A DNA stretch of 64,000 bases from Odoribacter sp. (GTDB lineage Bacteria > Bacteroidota > Bacteroidia > Bacteroidales > Muribaculaceae). The notes under the pieces were generated by a model that saw nothing but the letters and a program-made list of their open reading frames with translations, was not told the DNA's origin and did no database searches. The DNA lies in NCBI GenBank assembly GCA_023663145.1, contig JAMPHZ010000006.1, positions 32,120 through 96,119 of the forward strand. The letters run 5' to 3'. Below are positions 55,324 to 64,000 of this stretch, one piece after another. A program made the position numbers and the translations under genes. Within the stretch, counting starts at the first letter, position 1; each line of letters begins with the position of its first letter.

Positions 55324-56397
55324 ATGATGAACGAACCCTCAACCGCTTCTTCAAAGCGCAAATCACCCTTAGGCGCAATCATAAAATTTGTGATCCCGCT
55401 GATAATCAGCGTAGGGCTATGTTGGTTGTTATTCCGTGACTTTGACTTCAAGGCAATGTGGACCACTATCACCACCGAGTGCCGTTTCGGATGGATCATG
55501 CTCGGGCTGGGAATAGCGGTATGCTCACATGTATTCCGCGCCCTGCGATGGCGCATCCAGCTCAGGGCATTGGATATAAACCCTCCTCTGTTCTTCATAA
55601 TACTCAGCATATTCGGCACCTACTCGGTAAACCTCGTGTTTCCGCGGCTCGGTGAGGTATGGCGCACGGGATATATCGCAGCCCGCCAAAGAGCGCCGTT
55701 CACAACAGTTTTCGGATCCATGGTTGCCGACCGATTCGCCGACACATTAACAGTGCTGCTGCTTACTCTGCTTGCCTTCACTCTCGCGTCGCGTTCGATA
55801 ATCGACTACCTGAGCCAGAACGAAGAAATGCTGCATATGGTCATGTCACTGATCTCATCGCCATGGCTTTGGGCAGCAGCGTTAGCCATAATAGCATTCT
55901 GCTGGTGGTTCATGAAACGCAAGAACGGAAATTCTCTCGTTAAGAAAATACAGCAGGCCGTAATTGAACTGTGGCGGGGATTCATAGTCGTGCTCAGGAT
56001 GAAAGGCCGCGCATGGTGGCTGCTATGGACCGTGGGCATATGGGGATGCTTCTATCTACAGATGTTCGTAGCCATGCAGGCCTTCGGCTTCACCGCCGAC
56101 ATCGCCAACCACTGCGGTGCAGCATCACTCGTGGTATTCGTGCTGTCATCCATATCGATGGGTGTCCCGTCAAACGGAGGTATAGGCCCCTGGCAATGGG
56201 CCGTGATATTCGCATTGGGCATATATGGACTTGACGCTGCCCGTGCCGGAGCCTTCGCCAATCTTGTACTCGGATGCAACACATTGCTGCTTATAATCCT
56301 GGGGCTATTCACGTTCATATGCATAGCCATTGACCGTCGCAGCGTGCCATCAATTGTAAAATCAGAAAACAATAATACAGAAAAATGTCAAAAGTAA
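55324..56397 (+). CDS. Lysylphosphatidylglycerol synthase-like/UPF0104 membrane protein (flippase-type domain)
   Basis: A 357-residue integral membrane protein with about eight hydrophobic segments. The conserved RALRWRIQL and FGTYSVNLVFPRLGEVWRTGYIA, then VADRFADT, match the UPF0104/LPG-synthase transmembrane domain (AglD/YbhN-like), which likely moves lipids or glycolipids across the membrane. There is no catalytic transferase domain. It overlaps the next gene by 13 bases. Confidence 0.84.
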   Translation: MMNEPSTASSKRKSPLGAIIKFVIPLIISVGLCWLLFRDFDFKAMWTTITTECRFGWIMLGLGIAVCSHVFRALRWRIQLRALDINPPLFFIILSIFGTYSVNLVFPRLGEVWRTGYIAARQRAPFTTVFGSMVADRFADTLTVLLLTLLAFTLASRSIIDYLSQNEEMLHMVMSLISSPWLWAAALAIIAFCWWFMKRKNGNSLVKKIQQAVIELWRGFIVVLRMKGRAWWLLWTVGIWGCFYLQMFVAMQAFGFTADIANHCGAASLVVFVLSSISMGVPSNGGIGPWQWAVIFALGIYGLDAARAGAFANLVLGCNTLLLIILGLFTFICIAIDRRSVPSIVKSENNNTEKCQK

Positions 56398-57596
56398 TCA
56401 TTATCGGCGCCGGCGGTGTCGGCACCGTAGTAGCGCACAAATGCGCCCAGAACCCTCAGGTTTTCAGCGAAATTGTCATAGCTTCGCGTAACAAATCCAA
56501 GTGTGATGCCCTGGCCCGTGCCATAGGAAGCCCCAACATCACCACCGACAGCGTCGATGCCGACAGTGTTCCACAACTCGTTGAACTGTTCAAGCGTCAC
56601 CGCCCCGATATGGTAATTAACGTTGCCCTGCCATACCAGGATCTCACCATCATGGACGCCTGCCTCGAATGCGGCGTCAACTATCTCGACACCGCCAACT
56701 ATGAGCCACGCGACGAAGCCCATTTCGAATACTCATGGCAATGGGCATATCGCGAAAAATTCGAGAAAGCCGGCCTAACCGCGATTCTCGGCTGCGGGTT
56801 CGACCCGGGGGTGAGCGGAGTCTTCACCGCGTATGCCGCAAAGCATTATTTCAGCGAAATGCAATATCTCGACATCGTTGACTGCAACGCCGGAAATCAT
56901 GGCAAAGCATTCGCGACAAACTTCAATCCAGAAATCAACATTCGCGAGATCACACAGAACGGCCGCTACTTCAAGAACGGAGAATGGGTTGTAACAGGCC
57001 CTCTCGAAGTACATCAGACACTCAACTACCCCAACATAGGACCACGCGAATCTTATCTCCTTTACCACGAAGAGCTTGAGTCGCTCGTTGCGAACTACCC
57101 CACCATCAAGCGCGCCCGCTTCTGGATGACATTCGGACAGGAATACCTCACCCACCTGCGCGTGATACAAGACATAGGTATGGCCCGCATCGATGAAATA
57201 GATTATAACGGGACAAAAATCGTGCCTCTCCAGTTCCTCAAGGCAGTTTTGCCCAACCCTCAGGATCTTGGCGAGAATTACCACGGCGAAACATCGATCG
57301 GATGCCGCATAGCCGGCCTTGACAAGGAAGGCAAGCCCCTGACCTATTACATCTACAACAATTGCAGCCACGAAGCCGCATACACCGAGACCGGCACTCA
57401 GGCCGTCAGCTACACAACCGGCGTGCCGGCCATGACCGGCGCCATGATGTTCCTGACAGGAAAATGGGTAAAACCCGGCGTGCACAACGTGGAAGAATTC
57501 GATCCCGACCCATTCCTGGCCGAACTCGCCAAACAAGGCCTGCCATGGCACGAGATAATAAACGAGCCTCTTGAAGTCGAAGCCATCGACAACTGA
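56385..57596 (+). CDS. Carboxynorspermidine/carboxyspermidine dehydrogenase
   Basis: Saccharopine-dehydrogenase-like enzyme that condenses aspartate semialdehyde with a diamine (NADPH), the first step of the bacterial carboxyspermidine route to spermidine. The 403-residue protein has the Rossmann start VIIIGAGGVGTVV, YLDTANYEP and GCGFDPGVSGVFTAYA, all typical of this family. The partner decarboxylase (nspC-like) is not in the window. Its 5' end overlaps the flippase-like gene by 13 bases, so expression is coupled. Confidence 0.88.
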   Translation: MSKVIIIGAGGVGTVVAHKCAQNPQVFSEIVIASRNKSKCDALARAIGSPNITTDSVDADSVPQLVELFKRHRPDMVINVALPYQDLTIMDACLECGVNYLDTANYEPRDEAHFEYSWQWAYREKFEKAGLTAILGCGFDPGVSGVFTAYAAKHYFSEMQYLDIVDCNAGNHGKAFATNFNPEINIREITQNGRYFKNGEWVVTGPLEVHQTLNYPNIGPRESYLLYHEELESLVANYPTIKRARFWMTFGQEYLTHLRVIQDIGMARIDEIDYNGTKIVPLQFLKAVLPNPQDLGENYHGETSIGCRIAGLDKEGKPLTYYIYNNCSHEAAYTETGTQAVSYTTGVPAMTGAMMFLTGKWVKPGVHNVEEFDPDPFLAELAKQGLPWHEIINEPLEVEAIDN

Positions 57597-57620
57597 CAGG
57601 CATCTGATAACAGCAAGTAA

Positions 57621-57665
57621 TAATAACGCGCCGGAAACATCAGCCATGCTTCCGGCGCGTTATTA
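57621..57665 (+). terminator. Terminator after the carboxynorspermidine dehydrogenase gene
   Basis: TAATAACGCGCCGGAA (57621-57636) and TTCCGGCGCGTTATTA (57650-57665) form a 16-bp perfect stem; TTATTA on the right arm makes part of the U-rich end. Confidence 0.8.
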
Positions 57666-57707
57666 TGCATGACTGATACGTCTGACCGTGAAAAGTTCTT
57701 TTACAAA

Positions 57708-57739
57708 ATTGCCCATTTGATGGATATTTATTAACTTTG
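57708..57739 (+). promoter_or_regulatory. Promoter of pheT-yebC
   Basis: TAACTTTG at 57732-57739 with ATTG at 57708-57711, 20 bases upstream. Start about 57746, leader about 14 bases before ATG 57760. Confidence 0.7.
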
Positions 57740-57759
57740 CATGTTGAAATTTAGCTACT

Positions 57760-60249
57760 ATGAATATCTCATATAAATGGCTCAAAGATTATCTTGATTT
57801 TGAGCTTGAACCTACCGCTGTAGCCGACGCACTCACCTCCATTGGCCTTGAGACCGGCGCCGTAGATAAAGTTGAATCTATCAAGGGCGGCCTGCGTGGA
57901 ATCGTAGTGGGGAAAGTGCTCACATGCATTGAACATCCCGACAGCGATCACCTCCACATCACTACTGTAGACCTCGGAGACGGCCAACCCACACAGATCG
58001 TGTGCGGCGCGCCCAACGTAGCCGCCGGGCAGACCGTTGTTGTGGCAACCGTAGGCACAACACTTTATGACGGCGACAAAGAGTTTAAGATAAAAAAATC
58101 AAAAATACGCGGTGTTGAATCATTCGGCATGATATGCGCCGAAGACGAGATAGGTGTAGGACACTCCCATGACGGCATCATGGTGCTTGACCCCTCGGTG
58201 AAAGCCGGCACCCCGGCTGCCGAGCATTTCGGCCTCAGCGACGACTATGTGCTTGAAGTCGACCTCACCCCCAACCGCATTGACGCCGCGTCACACTACG
58301 GTGTAGCACGCGACCTGGCTGCATGTCTAACTTGCCGCCTCCCCAAAGGAGCGGCTCCTCGCCTGCACCGCCCAACGGGCGACAACTTCCACAGCGACAA
58401 CCCTAACGGCAGCGCCGTAAAGGTCACCGTTGAAGCACCTGAGGCATGCACCCGCTATTGCGGCGTGACAATTGACAACGTAAAAGTTACCGAAAGCCCT
58501 GATTGGCTCAAAGACCGGCTCTCAGTAATAGGACTGCGACCGATAAACAACGTTGTCGACATCACCAACTACATCCTCCACGCATTCGGACAACCACTCC
58601 ACGCATTCGACCGCGCTCACATTACCGGCGACCATGTGATTGTCAAAAAAGCCACGCCATCAAAGTTCACTACACTCGACGGAGTGGAACGCTCGCTTGA
58701 CCCGGCCGACCTGATGATATGCAACGAAAACGACCCCATGTGCATAGCAGGCGTATTCGGCGGCCTCGACTCAGGTGTGACTGAATCAACAACATCAGTT
58801 TTCCTTGAAAGCGCATGCTTCAATGCCACATCAGTGCGCAAGACCGCCCGCCGGCACGGTATCTCCTCCGACTCCTCATTCCGGTTCGAACGCGGTGTTG
58901 ACCCCAACGGATGTCTTGACATATTACAGATAGCCGCAATGATGATCAAGAAGATCGCAGGCGGCACAATAACCGGACAGGCCATCGACATATATCCGGC
59001 GCCTGTATCTCCTTACCCCGTGGAACTATCCTACAATGCAATCACACGCCTGTTGGGGCAGGAAATTCCGGCCGAAACCATAGATTCGATACTGGAATCA
59101 CTTGAGATAAAGATCACCGGCCGTACTGATGCCGACGGAGGCACCATGATCCTCGCCGTACCCACCTACCGCGTTGACGTTACACGCCCATGCGATGTCA
59201 TCGAAGACATACTGCGCATCTACGGCTACAACAACATAGCAATCCCCTCGGCGCTTCACGCCTCTCTATCATACAAGACACCGACCGATGCTGCCGATGA
59301 CCTGCGCAGGCTCATCTCCAACTGCCTCACCGGTGCAGGATGGTCTGAGATACTCAACAACTCACTGACAGCACAGGCATATTACGAACCCCTCAGGACA
59401 TACCCTGCCGAGGGCTGCGTGACTCTGCTCAATCCCCTGAGCCAGGATCTCAATGTATTGCGCCGCACACTCATATTCGGCGGTCTCGAGACTCTCAACC
59501 ATAACATCAACCGGCGCAATCCCGACCTCGCTCTTTATGAGTTCGGCAACGTATACAGCCGCAAATCAGACTGCGAGCCGACCGGGGAGAATCCCCTAAA
59601 GCCATATACAGAAGGCTCACGTCTTGCAATGTGGCTCACCGGAAACCGCCGCAACGCTTCATGGGACCGTGCAGCCGAAGAAGCGACATTCTTCGATCTT
59701 AAAGGAACATTAATGCTTGTGCTCACACGCGCAGGCATCGACTCCCGTCAGATCTCAGTAAAGACATTTGATGAAAGTTCCGACATCTACGCCACAGCCC
59801 TTGCCGTTGAGACACGTCAGGGACAGCGCATCGCCACAATGGGTATTTTGGCTGCCGACATACTCACCCGGGCCGACATCAAGCAACCCGTATTTTATGC
59901 TGAAGTAGACTTCGATCTCCTGGCCTTTCTCGCAGCCCGCTCGGTAACCACATTCACTCCGCTGCCAAAGACACAGGCCGTAAAACGCGATCTGTCACTA
60001 CTCATCGACTCATCGGTTACAATGGCCGACATCGACCGTATCGTGCGCCAAAGCGAGCGCAAACTTCTGCGCGACGTAACACTCTTCGATGTCTACGAAG
60101 GCAAAGGCCTTCCGCAAGGCAAGAAGTCATACGCGATAACAATCACCCTGCGCGATGACGAAAAGACCCTCACTGACCACACCACAGACGCCGTGATGGC
60201 AAAGATAATCGCCAACCTGCGCAAGCAACTCGGCGCCGAACTACGTTAA
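57760..60249 (+). CDS. pheT: Phenylalanyl-tRNA synthetase beta subunit
   Basis: Beta chain of the alpha2-beta2 PheRS; the alpha chain gene is not beside it. The 829-residue protein has the N-terminal OB/tRNA-binding part (VVGKVLTCIEHPDSDHL), the B3/B4 domain (HAFGQPLHAFD region), B5 (ISSDSSFRFERGVD region), the synthetase-like core and the C-terminal anticodon-binding FDX-ACB domain (KDLSLLIDSS, VYEGKGLPQGKKSYAI). Length is normal. Confidence 0.97.
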   Translation: MNISYKWLKDYLDFELEPTAVADALTSIGLETGAVDKVESIKGGLRGIVVGKVLTCIEHPDSDHLHITTVDLGDGQPTQIVCGAPNVAAGQTVVVATVGTTLYDGDKEFKIKKSKIRGVESFGMICAEDEIGVGHSHDGIMVLDPSVKAGTPAAEHFGLSDDYVLEVDLTPNRIDAASHYGVARDLAACLTCRLPKGAAPRLHRPTGDNFHSDNPNGSAVKVTVEAPEACTRYCGVTIDNVKVTESPDWLKDRLSVIGLRPINNVVDITNYILHAFGQPLHAFDRAHITGDHVIVKKATPSKFTTLDGVERSLDPADLMICNENDPMCIAGVFGGLDSGVTESTTSVFLESACFNATSVRKTARRHGISSDSSFRFERGVDPNGCLDILQIAAMMIKKIAGGTITGQAIDIYPAPVSPYPVELSYNAITRLLGQEIPAETIDSILESLEIKITGRTDADGGTMILAVPTYRVDVTRPCDVIEDILRIYGYNNIAIPSALHASLSYKTPTDAADDLRRLISNCLTGAGWSEILNNSLTAQAYYEPLRTYPAEGCVTLLNPLSQDLNVLRRTLIFGGLETLNHNINRRNPDLALYEFGNVYSRKSDCEPTGENPLKPYTEGSRLAMWLTGNRRNASWDRAAEEATFFDLKGTLMLVLTRAGIDSRQISVKTFDESSDIYATALAVETRQGQRIATMGILAADILTRADIKQPVFYAEVDFDLLAFLAARSVTTFTPLPKTQAVKRDLSLLIDSSVTMADIDRIVRQSERKLLRDVTLFDVYEGKGLPQGKKSYAITITLRDDEKTLTDHTTDAVMAKIIANLRKQLGAELR

Positions 60250-60285
60250 CAATACAATAAATAAAAATACAACCACACTACACCA

Positions 60286-61029
60286 ATGGGAAGAGCATTT
60301 GAATACCGCAAAGCCCGCAAGCTCAAACGCTGGGGCAACATGTCGCGCACTTTCACGCGCATAGGTAAAGAAATCACCATCGCTGCCAAAGCCGGCGGTC
60401 CCGACCCCTCTACAAACCCGCGTCTGCGCGCTCTGATGCAGAATGCAAAGGCTGCCAACATGCCTAAGGACACTGTTGAACGCGCCATCAAGAAGGCTAC
60501 AGACAAAGACGCAAGCGATTTCAAGGAAATAACCTACGAAGGATACGGACCATTCGGCATCGCCATCTTCGTGGAAGCCGCAACCGACAACAACACACGC
60601 ACCGTAGCCAACGTAAGATCATACTTCACCAAATTCGGAGGTTCACTTGGCACACAGGGCTCGCTGACTTTCCTCTTCGACCACAAGTCTGTGTTCAAAA
60701 TCAAGCCCAAAGACGGTGTCGAACTCGAAGATCTCGAACTTGAACTCATTGACTACGGAGTTGACGAACTCGAAAATGACGAAGACGAAGAAGGCAATCC
60801 CCTGATAGCTCTTTACGGAGGTTTCGAGGACTACCCCGCAATTCAGAAGTATCTTGAAGAAAACGGATTTGAAATCGTTTCATCTGAATTCGAGCGCATT
60901 CCTCACGATCTCAAAGAGGTAACCGCAGAGCAACGCGAAACGCTCAATAAGCTGATCGACAAACTTGAGGATGACGAAGACGTGCAGAACGTATTCCACA
61001 ACATGGCCGACGATCCTGCTGAAGAATAA
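60286..61029 (+). CDS. yebC: YebC/PmpR family protein (transcription or translation regulator)
   Basis: A 247-residue member of the YebC/TACO1 family, begun by GRAFEYRKARKLKRWGNMSRTF and followed by GGPDPSTNPRLR and NMPKDTVERAIKKA. Recent family work links many members to relief of ribosome stalling at proline stretches, while others act on DNA. The end is acidic. It starts 36 bases after pheT and shares its transcript. Confidence 0.93.
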   Translation: MGRAFEYRKARKLKRWGNMSRTFTRIGKEITIAAKAGGPDPSTNPRLRALMQNAKAANMPKDTVERAIKKATDKDASDFKEITYEGYGPFGIAIFVEAATDNNTRTVANVRSYFTKFGGSLGTQGSLTFLFDHKSVFKIKPKDGVELEDLELELIDYGVDELENDEDEEGNPLIALYGGFEDYPAIQKYLEENGFEIVSSEFERIPHDLKEVTAEQRETLNKLIDKLEDDEDVQNVFHNMADDPAEE

Positions 61030-61054
61030 GCTGTTTTTCATATAAATATCAAGG

Positions 61055-61096
61055 CGCCCGCTTTTTCCAGTTGCTTTGGAAAAGCGGGCGTTTTTT
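61055..61096 (+). terminator. Terminator after yebC
   Basis: CGCCCGCTTTTTCCA (61055-61069) pairs with TGGAAAAGCGGGCG (61077-61090) and is followed by TTTTTT, a strong intrinsic terminator. Confidence 0.9.
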
Positions 61097-61191
61097 ATCC
61101 GATGCGATGAACTTTATTCAACAGTCTCTCATTTTATTATATATCAAGCCGGAATATCCCGGCACATAACTTCCAACTTTATTTCACGCAC

Positions 61192-62373
61192 ATGGAAAAT
61201 CCGCTTTTCAACATCCCTTACGGCCTCTACGTTGTGACAACCAACCGCGACGGCCGCGACAACGGCTGCATCAGCAATACCTTTCAACAAGTCGCATCTC
61301 AACCCGACAAGGTGAGCATATGCCTGAACAAAGAATCGCTCACATGCGAGATGGCCCTTGAATCAAAGATTCTCACAGTATCAATCATTGATGTCAATGC
61401 GCCTTTCAGCCTTTTCAAACATTTCGGGTTCCTGTCAGGCCGTCAGGTTGATAAATTCAAAGACTTCACCGACTGCCGGAGGGTGAAAAACGGGACCATG
61501 GCCATAACCTCGGGCACCAACACATTCATAAGCGTGGCCGTAACACAGTCAATAGACCTCGGCAGCCATATTATGTTTATCGGAGACATAACCGAAACAG
61601 GAATTCTCTCAGCCGCACGATCAGTAACTTACGCTTATTATCAAGACCATATAAAACCAAAACCCGCGCCGTCAGACGCTGCCGCTGCCGGACACACGGT
61701 GTGGCGATGCAAAGTGTGCGGATACGAATATGTGGGTGACGAACTGCCGGCCGATTACGTATGCCCTATCTGCAAGCATCCTGCCACCGACTTTGAGAAA
61801 GTAACTGTCACCGATAATGTAGCAGACCATCCTACCAACCAATACGCAGGCACCCGCACCGAAAAAAACCTGCAGGAAGCCTTCGCAGGAGAAAGCATGG
61901 CACGCAACAAATACACCTATTTCGCTTCTGTAGCCCGCAAAAATGGATTTGAACAGATCGCCGCAATATTCCTCAAGACAGCCGACAACGAAAAAGAACA
62001 CGCCGAGCTGTGGTGTAAGGCGCTCGGCGGCATAAGCTCCGAAACCGCCGACAACCTCCTCCACGCAGCCGAGGGCGAGAACTATGAATGGACGGACATG
62101 TACGACCGATTTGCACGCGACGCGGAAGAAGAAGGATTCACCGACCTGGCCAAACAATTCCGCGGCGTAGCCGAAATTGAAAAGCACCACGAGGAACGCT
62201 ACCGCGCCCTGCTGCGTAATGTCGAGGCGCATGAAGTATTCCGCAAGGCAGGTATCACCGTGTGGGAGTGCCGTAACTGCGGCCACCTGTGCATAGGCAC
62301 CGAAGCCCCCGAGGTTTGCCCCGTATGCTTCCACGCCCAAAGCTACTTTGAAGTTCGATGTGAAAACTACTGA
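61192..62373 (+). CDS. Flavin reductase - rubredoxin - rubrerythrin - rubredoxin fusion
   Basis: A 393-residue four-part redox protein. About 1-155 is a flavin reductase-like FMN domain ([19 protein letters not shown]). Residues 170-205 form a rubredoxin with Cys173, 176, 191 and 194. Residues 222-345 are the rubrerythrin diiron helical bundle with E-x-x-H at 267-270 and E-x-x-HE at 330-334. A second rubredoxin closes the chain with Cys360, 363, 376 and 379. Such a chain could carry electrons from NAD(P)H via FMN and iron to peroxide or oxygen at the diiron site in anaerobes. No TAnnTTTG promoter is visible upstream. Confidence 0.9.
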   Translation: MENPLFNIPYGLYVVTTNRDGRDNGCISNTFQQVASQPDKVSICLNKESLTCEMALESKILTVSIIDVNAPFSLFKHFGFLSGRQVDKFKDFTDCRRVKNGTMAITSGTNTFISVAVTQSIDLGSHIMFIGDITETGILSAARSVTYAYYQDHIKPKPAPSDAAAAGHTVWRCKVCGYEYVGDELPADYVCPICKHPATDFEKVTVTDNVADHPTNQYAGTRTEKNLQEAFAGESMARNKYTYFASVARKNGFEQIAAIFLKTADNEKEHAELWCKALGGISSETADNLLHAAEGENYEWTDMYDRFARDAEEEGFTDLAKQFRGVAEIEKHHEERYRALLRNVEAHEVFRKAGITVWECRNCGHLCIGTEAPEVCPVCFHAQSYFEVRCENY

Positions 62374-62400
62374 CAAATAAATTACCCACATCCACATGTA

Positions 62401-62440
62401 AATAATTAATGGCCACCGTTAAGGGTGGCCATTAATTATT
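62401..62440. terminator. Bidirectional terminator between convergent genes
   Basis: AATAATTAATGGCCACC (62401-62417) and its exact complement (62424-62440) form a 17-bp stem with a six-base loop. AT-rich stem ends suit termination from either side. Confidence 0.8.
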
Positions 62441-62461
62441 TACTATTTATTTAAGCCGGAA

Positions 62462-63784
62462 TCATTTCACGTATACCTTCGTGACAGTGCTGCCCTGACG
62501 GCGGATATATACACCGCTGGCAGGGTTGGATATCCGCACACCATGCAGATTATAATATTCTACAGGAGCATTATCAGCGGCAATTATACTTGCCACACCA
62601 TCATATATGGCATAATCTCCATACTCTTCCTTACTTTGGGGCTGCATTTCCTCTCCGTTAGATGAACCCTTGGTTACAACTAATGTAGGATAGCCGTAGG
62701 TAGCATCATAAGTAACCTCTGCCACCCGCTTGCTTGTGTATTCATAATCATTGGAATGACTTTCGGAGACATACTCGGTGAGAATACCGTAGGCATCGTA
62801 TTTCTCGCTGTATATTTCAGTATATTCATCACCGAATGTAACTGTTGTACCGTTTACTTCATAGTCTTTTTCCTTAAGGTCCTCCCTATAGCTGCCGTAG
62901 CTGTCAAGAATTGTGAGATCGTACTGATAGAAAACAGTATTGTTTATGGTCATCTTCATTCTCAGACTGCCCGATTCACCGGTATACTCAACAGTCACAT
63001 ATGCTGTGACACCCTCGTCACCGTCGAAATCCAATAATGTACCTGACTTGACACGGTTATCTCCCATGCAATAGTCATCGGCATCCATATCATTGGTATC
63101 GTCAACTATAAGCTGTCCATTGGTATTTTCCCAGACGATATCTTTAAGATGGAATTCCACTTCGGTCTCCCCTTCATATACATCATAATTAATGATTTCG
63201 CTGATTTTACCGTCTGCGCCGTAACTATAGACACAATATCCACCAAGTTCCATCTCACCTGTTTCATAGTTTGATGAGTAGTCCTCTATCCGGGTGATAT
63301 TACCCTTGGCATCGCGGGTGATGTGCATTTCCCATTTGTTTCCTAAGGCCCATTGGCCCTCCGTATAGTTGTAATAAGCTTCACCGATCTGTTTACGGGT
63401 AATTTCGTCATATGAATATTCGGTCTTATATCGCAGCCCCTCGGATCCGGCGACTGTCAAACACGTCACCTGCCCGTCAGCGGCATACTCATAGGTGCGG
63501 ATTTCATCGCCGGATACTTCTTTGATTTTTTGTCCGCGTTCGTTATAAGTATAATTTGTGGTTCCTGTCTGTTCCCAGGAATTCGTTTCCCAGGAGTTCC
63601 AATAATAAGAAGTGACTGTGCCAGGTAACCAGATGCCTTTCTCGGCAGCATAACGGGGTCCTTTTTTGGCCAGTTCATAACGTTGCTGCGACCTCTTCAT
63701 ACAATCAGCAGCACTGCGTGGAGCACCTGCCTGAGCTGCAACAGCCACAGCCAAGGCTCCCGAAAGGAGTAAAAGTTTCTTCAT
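62462..63784 (-). CDS. Secreted repetitive protein with sorting-like C-terminal tail
   Basis: A 440-residue protein with a signal peptide (about 1-19) and many YD/RHS-like short repeats of the form Y-x-Y-x-x-x-G-x-[VI] (YTYNERGQKIKEV, YEYAADGQVT, YSYGADGKISEI). The tail PVEYYNLHGVRISNPASGVYI and its end TVTKVYVK match the tail of the CBM26-like protein, so both likely use the same export and sorting route. Binding target unknown. Confidence 0.78.
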   Translation of the reverse strand: MKKLLLLSGALAVAVAAQAGAPRSAADCMKRSQQRYELAKKGPRYAAEKGIWLPGTVTSYYWNSWETNSWEQTGTTNYTYNERGQKIKEVSGDEIRTYEYAADGQVTCLTVAGSEGLRYKTEYSYDEITRKQIGEAYYNYTEGQWALGNKWEMHITRDAKGNITRIEDYSSNYETGEMELGGYCVYSYGADGKISEIINYDVYEGETEVEFHLKDIVWENTNGQLIVDDTNDMDADDYCMGDNRVKSGTLLDFDGDEGVTAYVTVEYTGESGSLRMKMTINNTVFYQYDLTILDSYGSYREDLKEKDYEVNGTTVTFGDEYTEIYSEKYDAYGILTEYVSESHSNDYEYTSKRVAEVTYDATYGYPTLVVTKGSSNGEEMQPQSKEEYGDYAIYDGVASIIAADNAPVEYYNLHGVRISNPASGVYIRRQGSTVTKVYVK

Positions 63785-63813
63785 ATTATGATTGTTTTAT
63801 TAGAAAATACTTG

Positions 63814-63821
63814 CAAAGGTA
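63814..63821 (-). promoter_or_regulatory. -7 element of the promoter for the 62462 gene
   Basis: Minus-strand TACCTTTG about 30 bases before the ATG. A run of nine G (plus-strand C at 63837-63845) lies 15 bases upstream, where the -33 box would be. Confidence 0.7.
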
Positions 63822-63836
63822 AGTATAAACCAGTTA

Positions 63837-63845
63837 CCCCCCCCC
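63837..63845 (-). repeat. G9 homopolymer in the promoter region of the 62462 gene
   Basis: Nine consecutive C on the plus strand (G on the minus strand), spanning the position of the -33 element relative to TACCTTTG. Tracts of this length are prone to slippage. Confidence 0.7.
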
Positions 63846-63877
63846 AGTTAAAAAATGTTAAACACAAAACACAAGCA

Positions 63878-63927
63878 AACACGCCACGGTTCCTGTGGTT
63901 TTGGAGCCGGGGCGTGTTGCCTTTTTT
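63878..63927 (+). terminator. Hairpin with T-run near the right edge
   Basis: AACACGCC (63878-63885) pairs with GGCGTGTT (63911-63918), with inner CGG/CCG pairs, and CTTTTTTA follows on the plus strand. No plus-strand gene ends here, so it may terminate an unseen RNA or a minus-strand gene to the right. The rest of 63785-64000 shows no gene. Confidence 0.45.
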
Positions 63928-64000
63928 ACCAATCTAATAACCTTGTATGAGAAAATCTACTTGAATTTCGTGTTTTGCAGTTGGGGGAGGTGTGTGTTCC

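Noticed and set aside
56775..57647. Minus-strand open frame of 290 codons under the carboxynorspermidine dehydrogenase gene
   Set aside because: Cys/Val/Gly-rich translation with no motif, opposite a well-supported gene.
61672..62397. Minus-strand open frame of 241 codons under the rubrerythrin fusion
   Set aside because: Antisense shadow; its start lies beside the bidirectional terminator and it has no motif.

Overview
The window is a compact, gene-dense piece of a Bacteroidota chromosome, most likely order Bacteroidales and plausibly family Muribaculaceae. The family assignment is inference from gene content. Supporting signs are promoters of the Bacteroides type (-33 TTTG, about 20 bases, -7 TAnnTTTG) in front of many genes, a fused SecDF, DUF3078, DUF2851 and DUF4834 proteins, a starch-binding CBM26-like protein, BACON domains, and two secreted proteins sharing a Bacteroidales C-terminal sorting-like tail. 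No tRNA, rRNA, CRISPR array, prophage or insertion sequence was seen.

Layout. 1-8849: division and cell-wall cluster murD (5' end outside the window), ftsW, murG, murC, ftsQ, ftsA, ftsZ. 8881-20234, all plus strand: a cysteine-free sirtuin, rbfA, a LolC/E-type permease, a COG0731 radical SAM protein, a CorA transporter, a degenerate SDR protein, phoH, purC, menG, a DUF3078 protein, two small unknown secreted proteins, an MTA/SAH nucleosidase and an AlbA_2 protein. 20222-21470, minus strand: queC, queF and the SRP RNA gene. 21622-23386: psd, pssA and a DUF4834 protein (phosphatidylethanolamine synthesis). 23529-35296: an unusual island with an FHA protein between two acidic Ala-rich look-alikes, a Sel1-repeat protein, a WG-repeat lipoprotein, SlyD, a membrane PP2C phosphatase, a membrane Ser/Thr kinase and a double-BACON secreted protein. 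35535-36545 (minus): gapA. 36786-41175: a PD-(D/E)XK-like protein, an RsmF-like methyltransferase, metX and hom. 41280-50336 (minus): a CBM26-like secreted protein, secDF, a small membrane protein, mgtE, rsmA, fabF and acpP. 50656-62373 (plus): topA, an RluA-type pseudouridine synthase, a DUF2851 protein, a flippase-like membrane protein, carboxynorspermidine dehydrogenase, pheT, yebC and a flavin reductase-rubredoxin-rubrerythrin fusion. 62462-63784 (minus): a secreted protein with a sorting-like tail.

Most of the window is core housekeeping in tight operons with 1-17 base overlaps. The best candidate for a poorly described system is the 23.5-35.3 kb island. It holds a writer (kinase), an eraser (phosphatase), a reader (FHA) and likely envelope partners, with no secretion-system genes beside it. 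Its first promoter is preceded by three 9-base direct repeats spaced exactly 21 bases apart. Other points of interest are a sirtuin with no zinc cysteines, an SDR that has lost its catalytic Tyr and Lys, a nearly leaderless rsmA transcript, queFC apparently dependent on read-through from the SRP RNA gene, and a G9 tract at a secreted-protein promoter.
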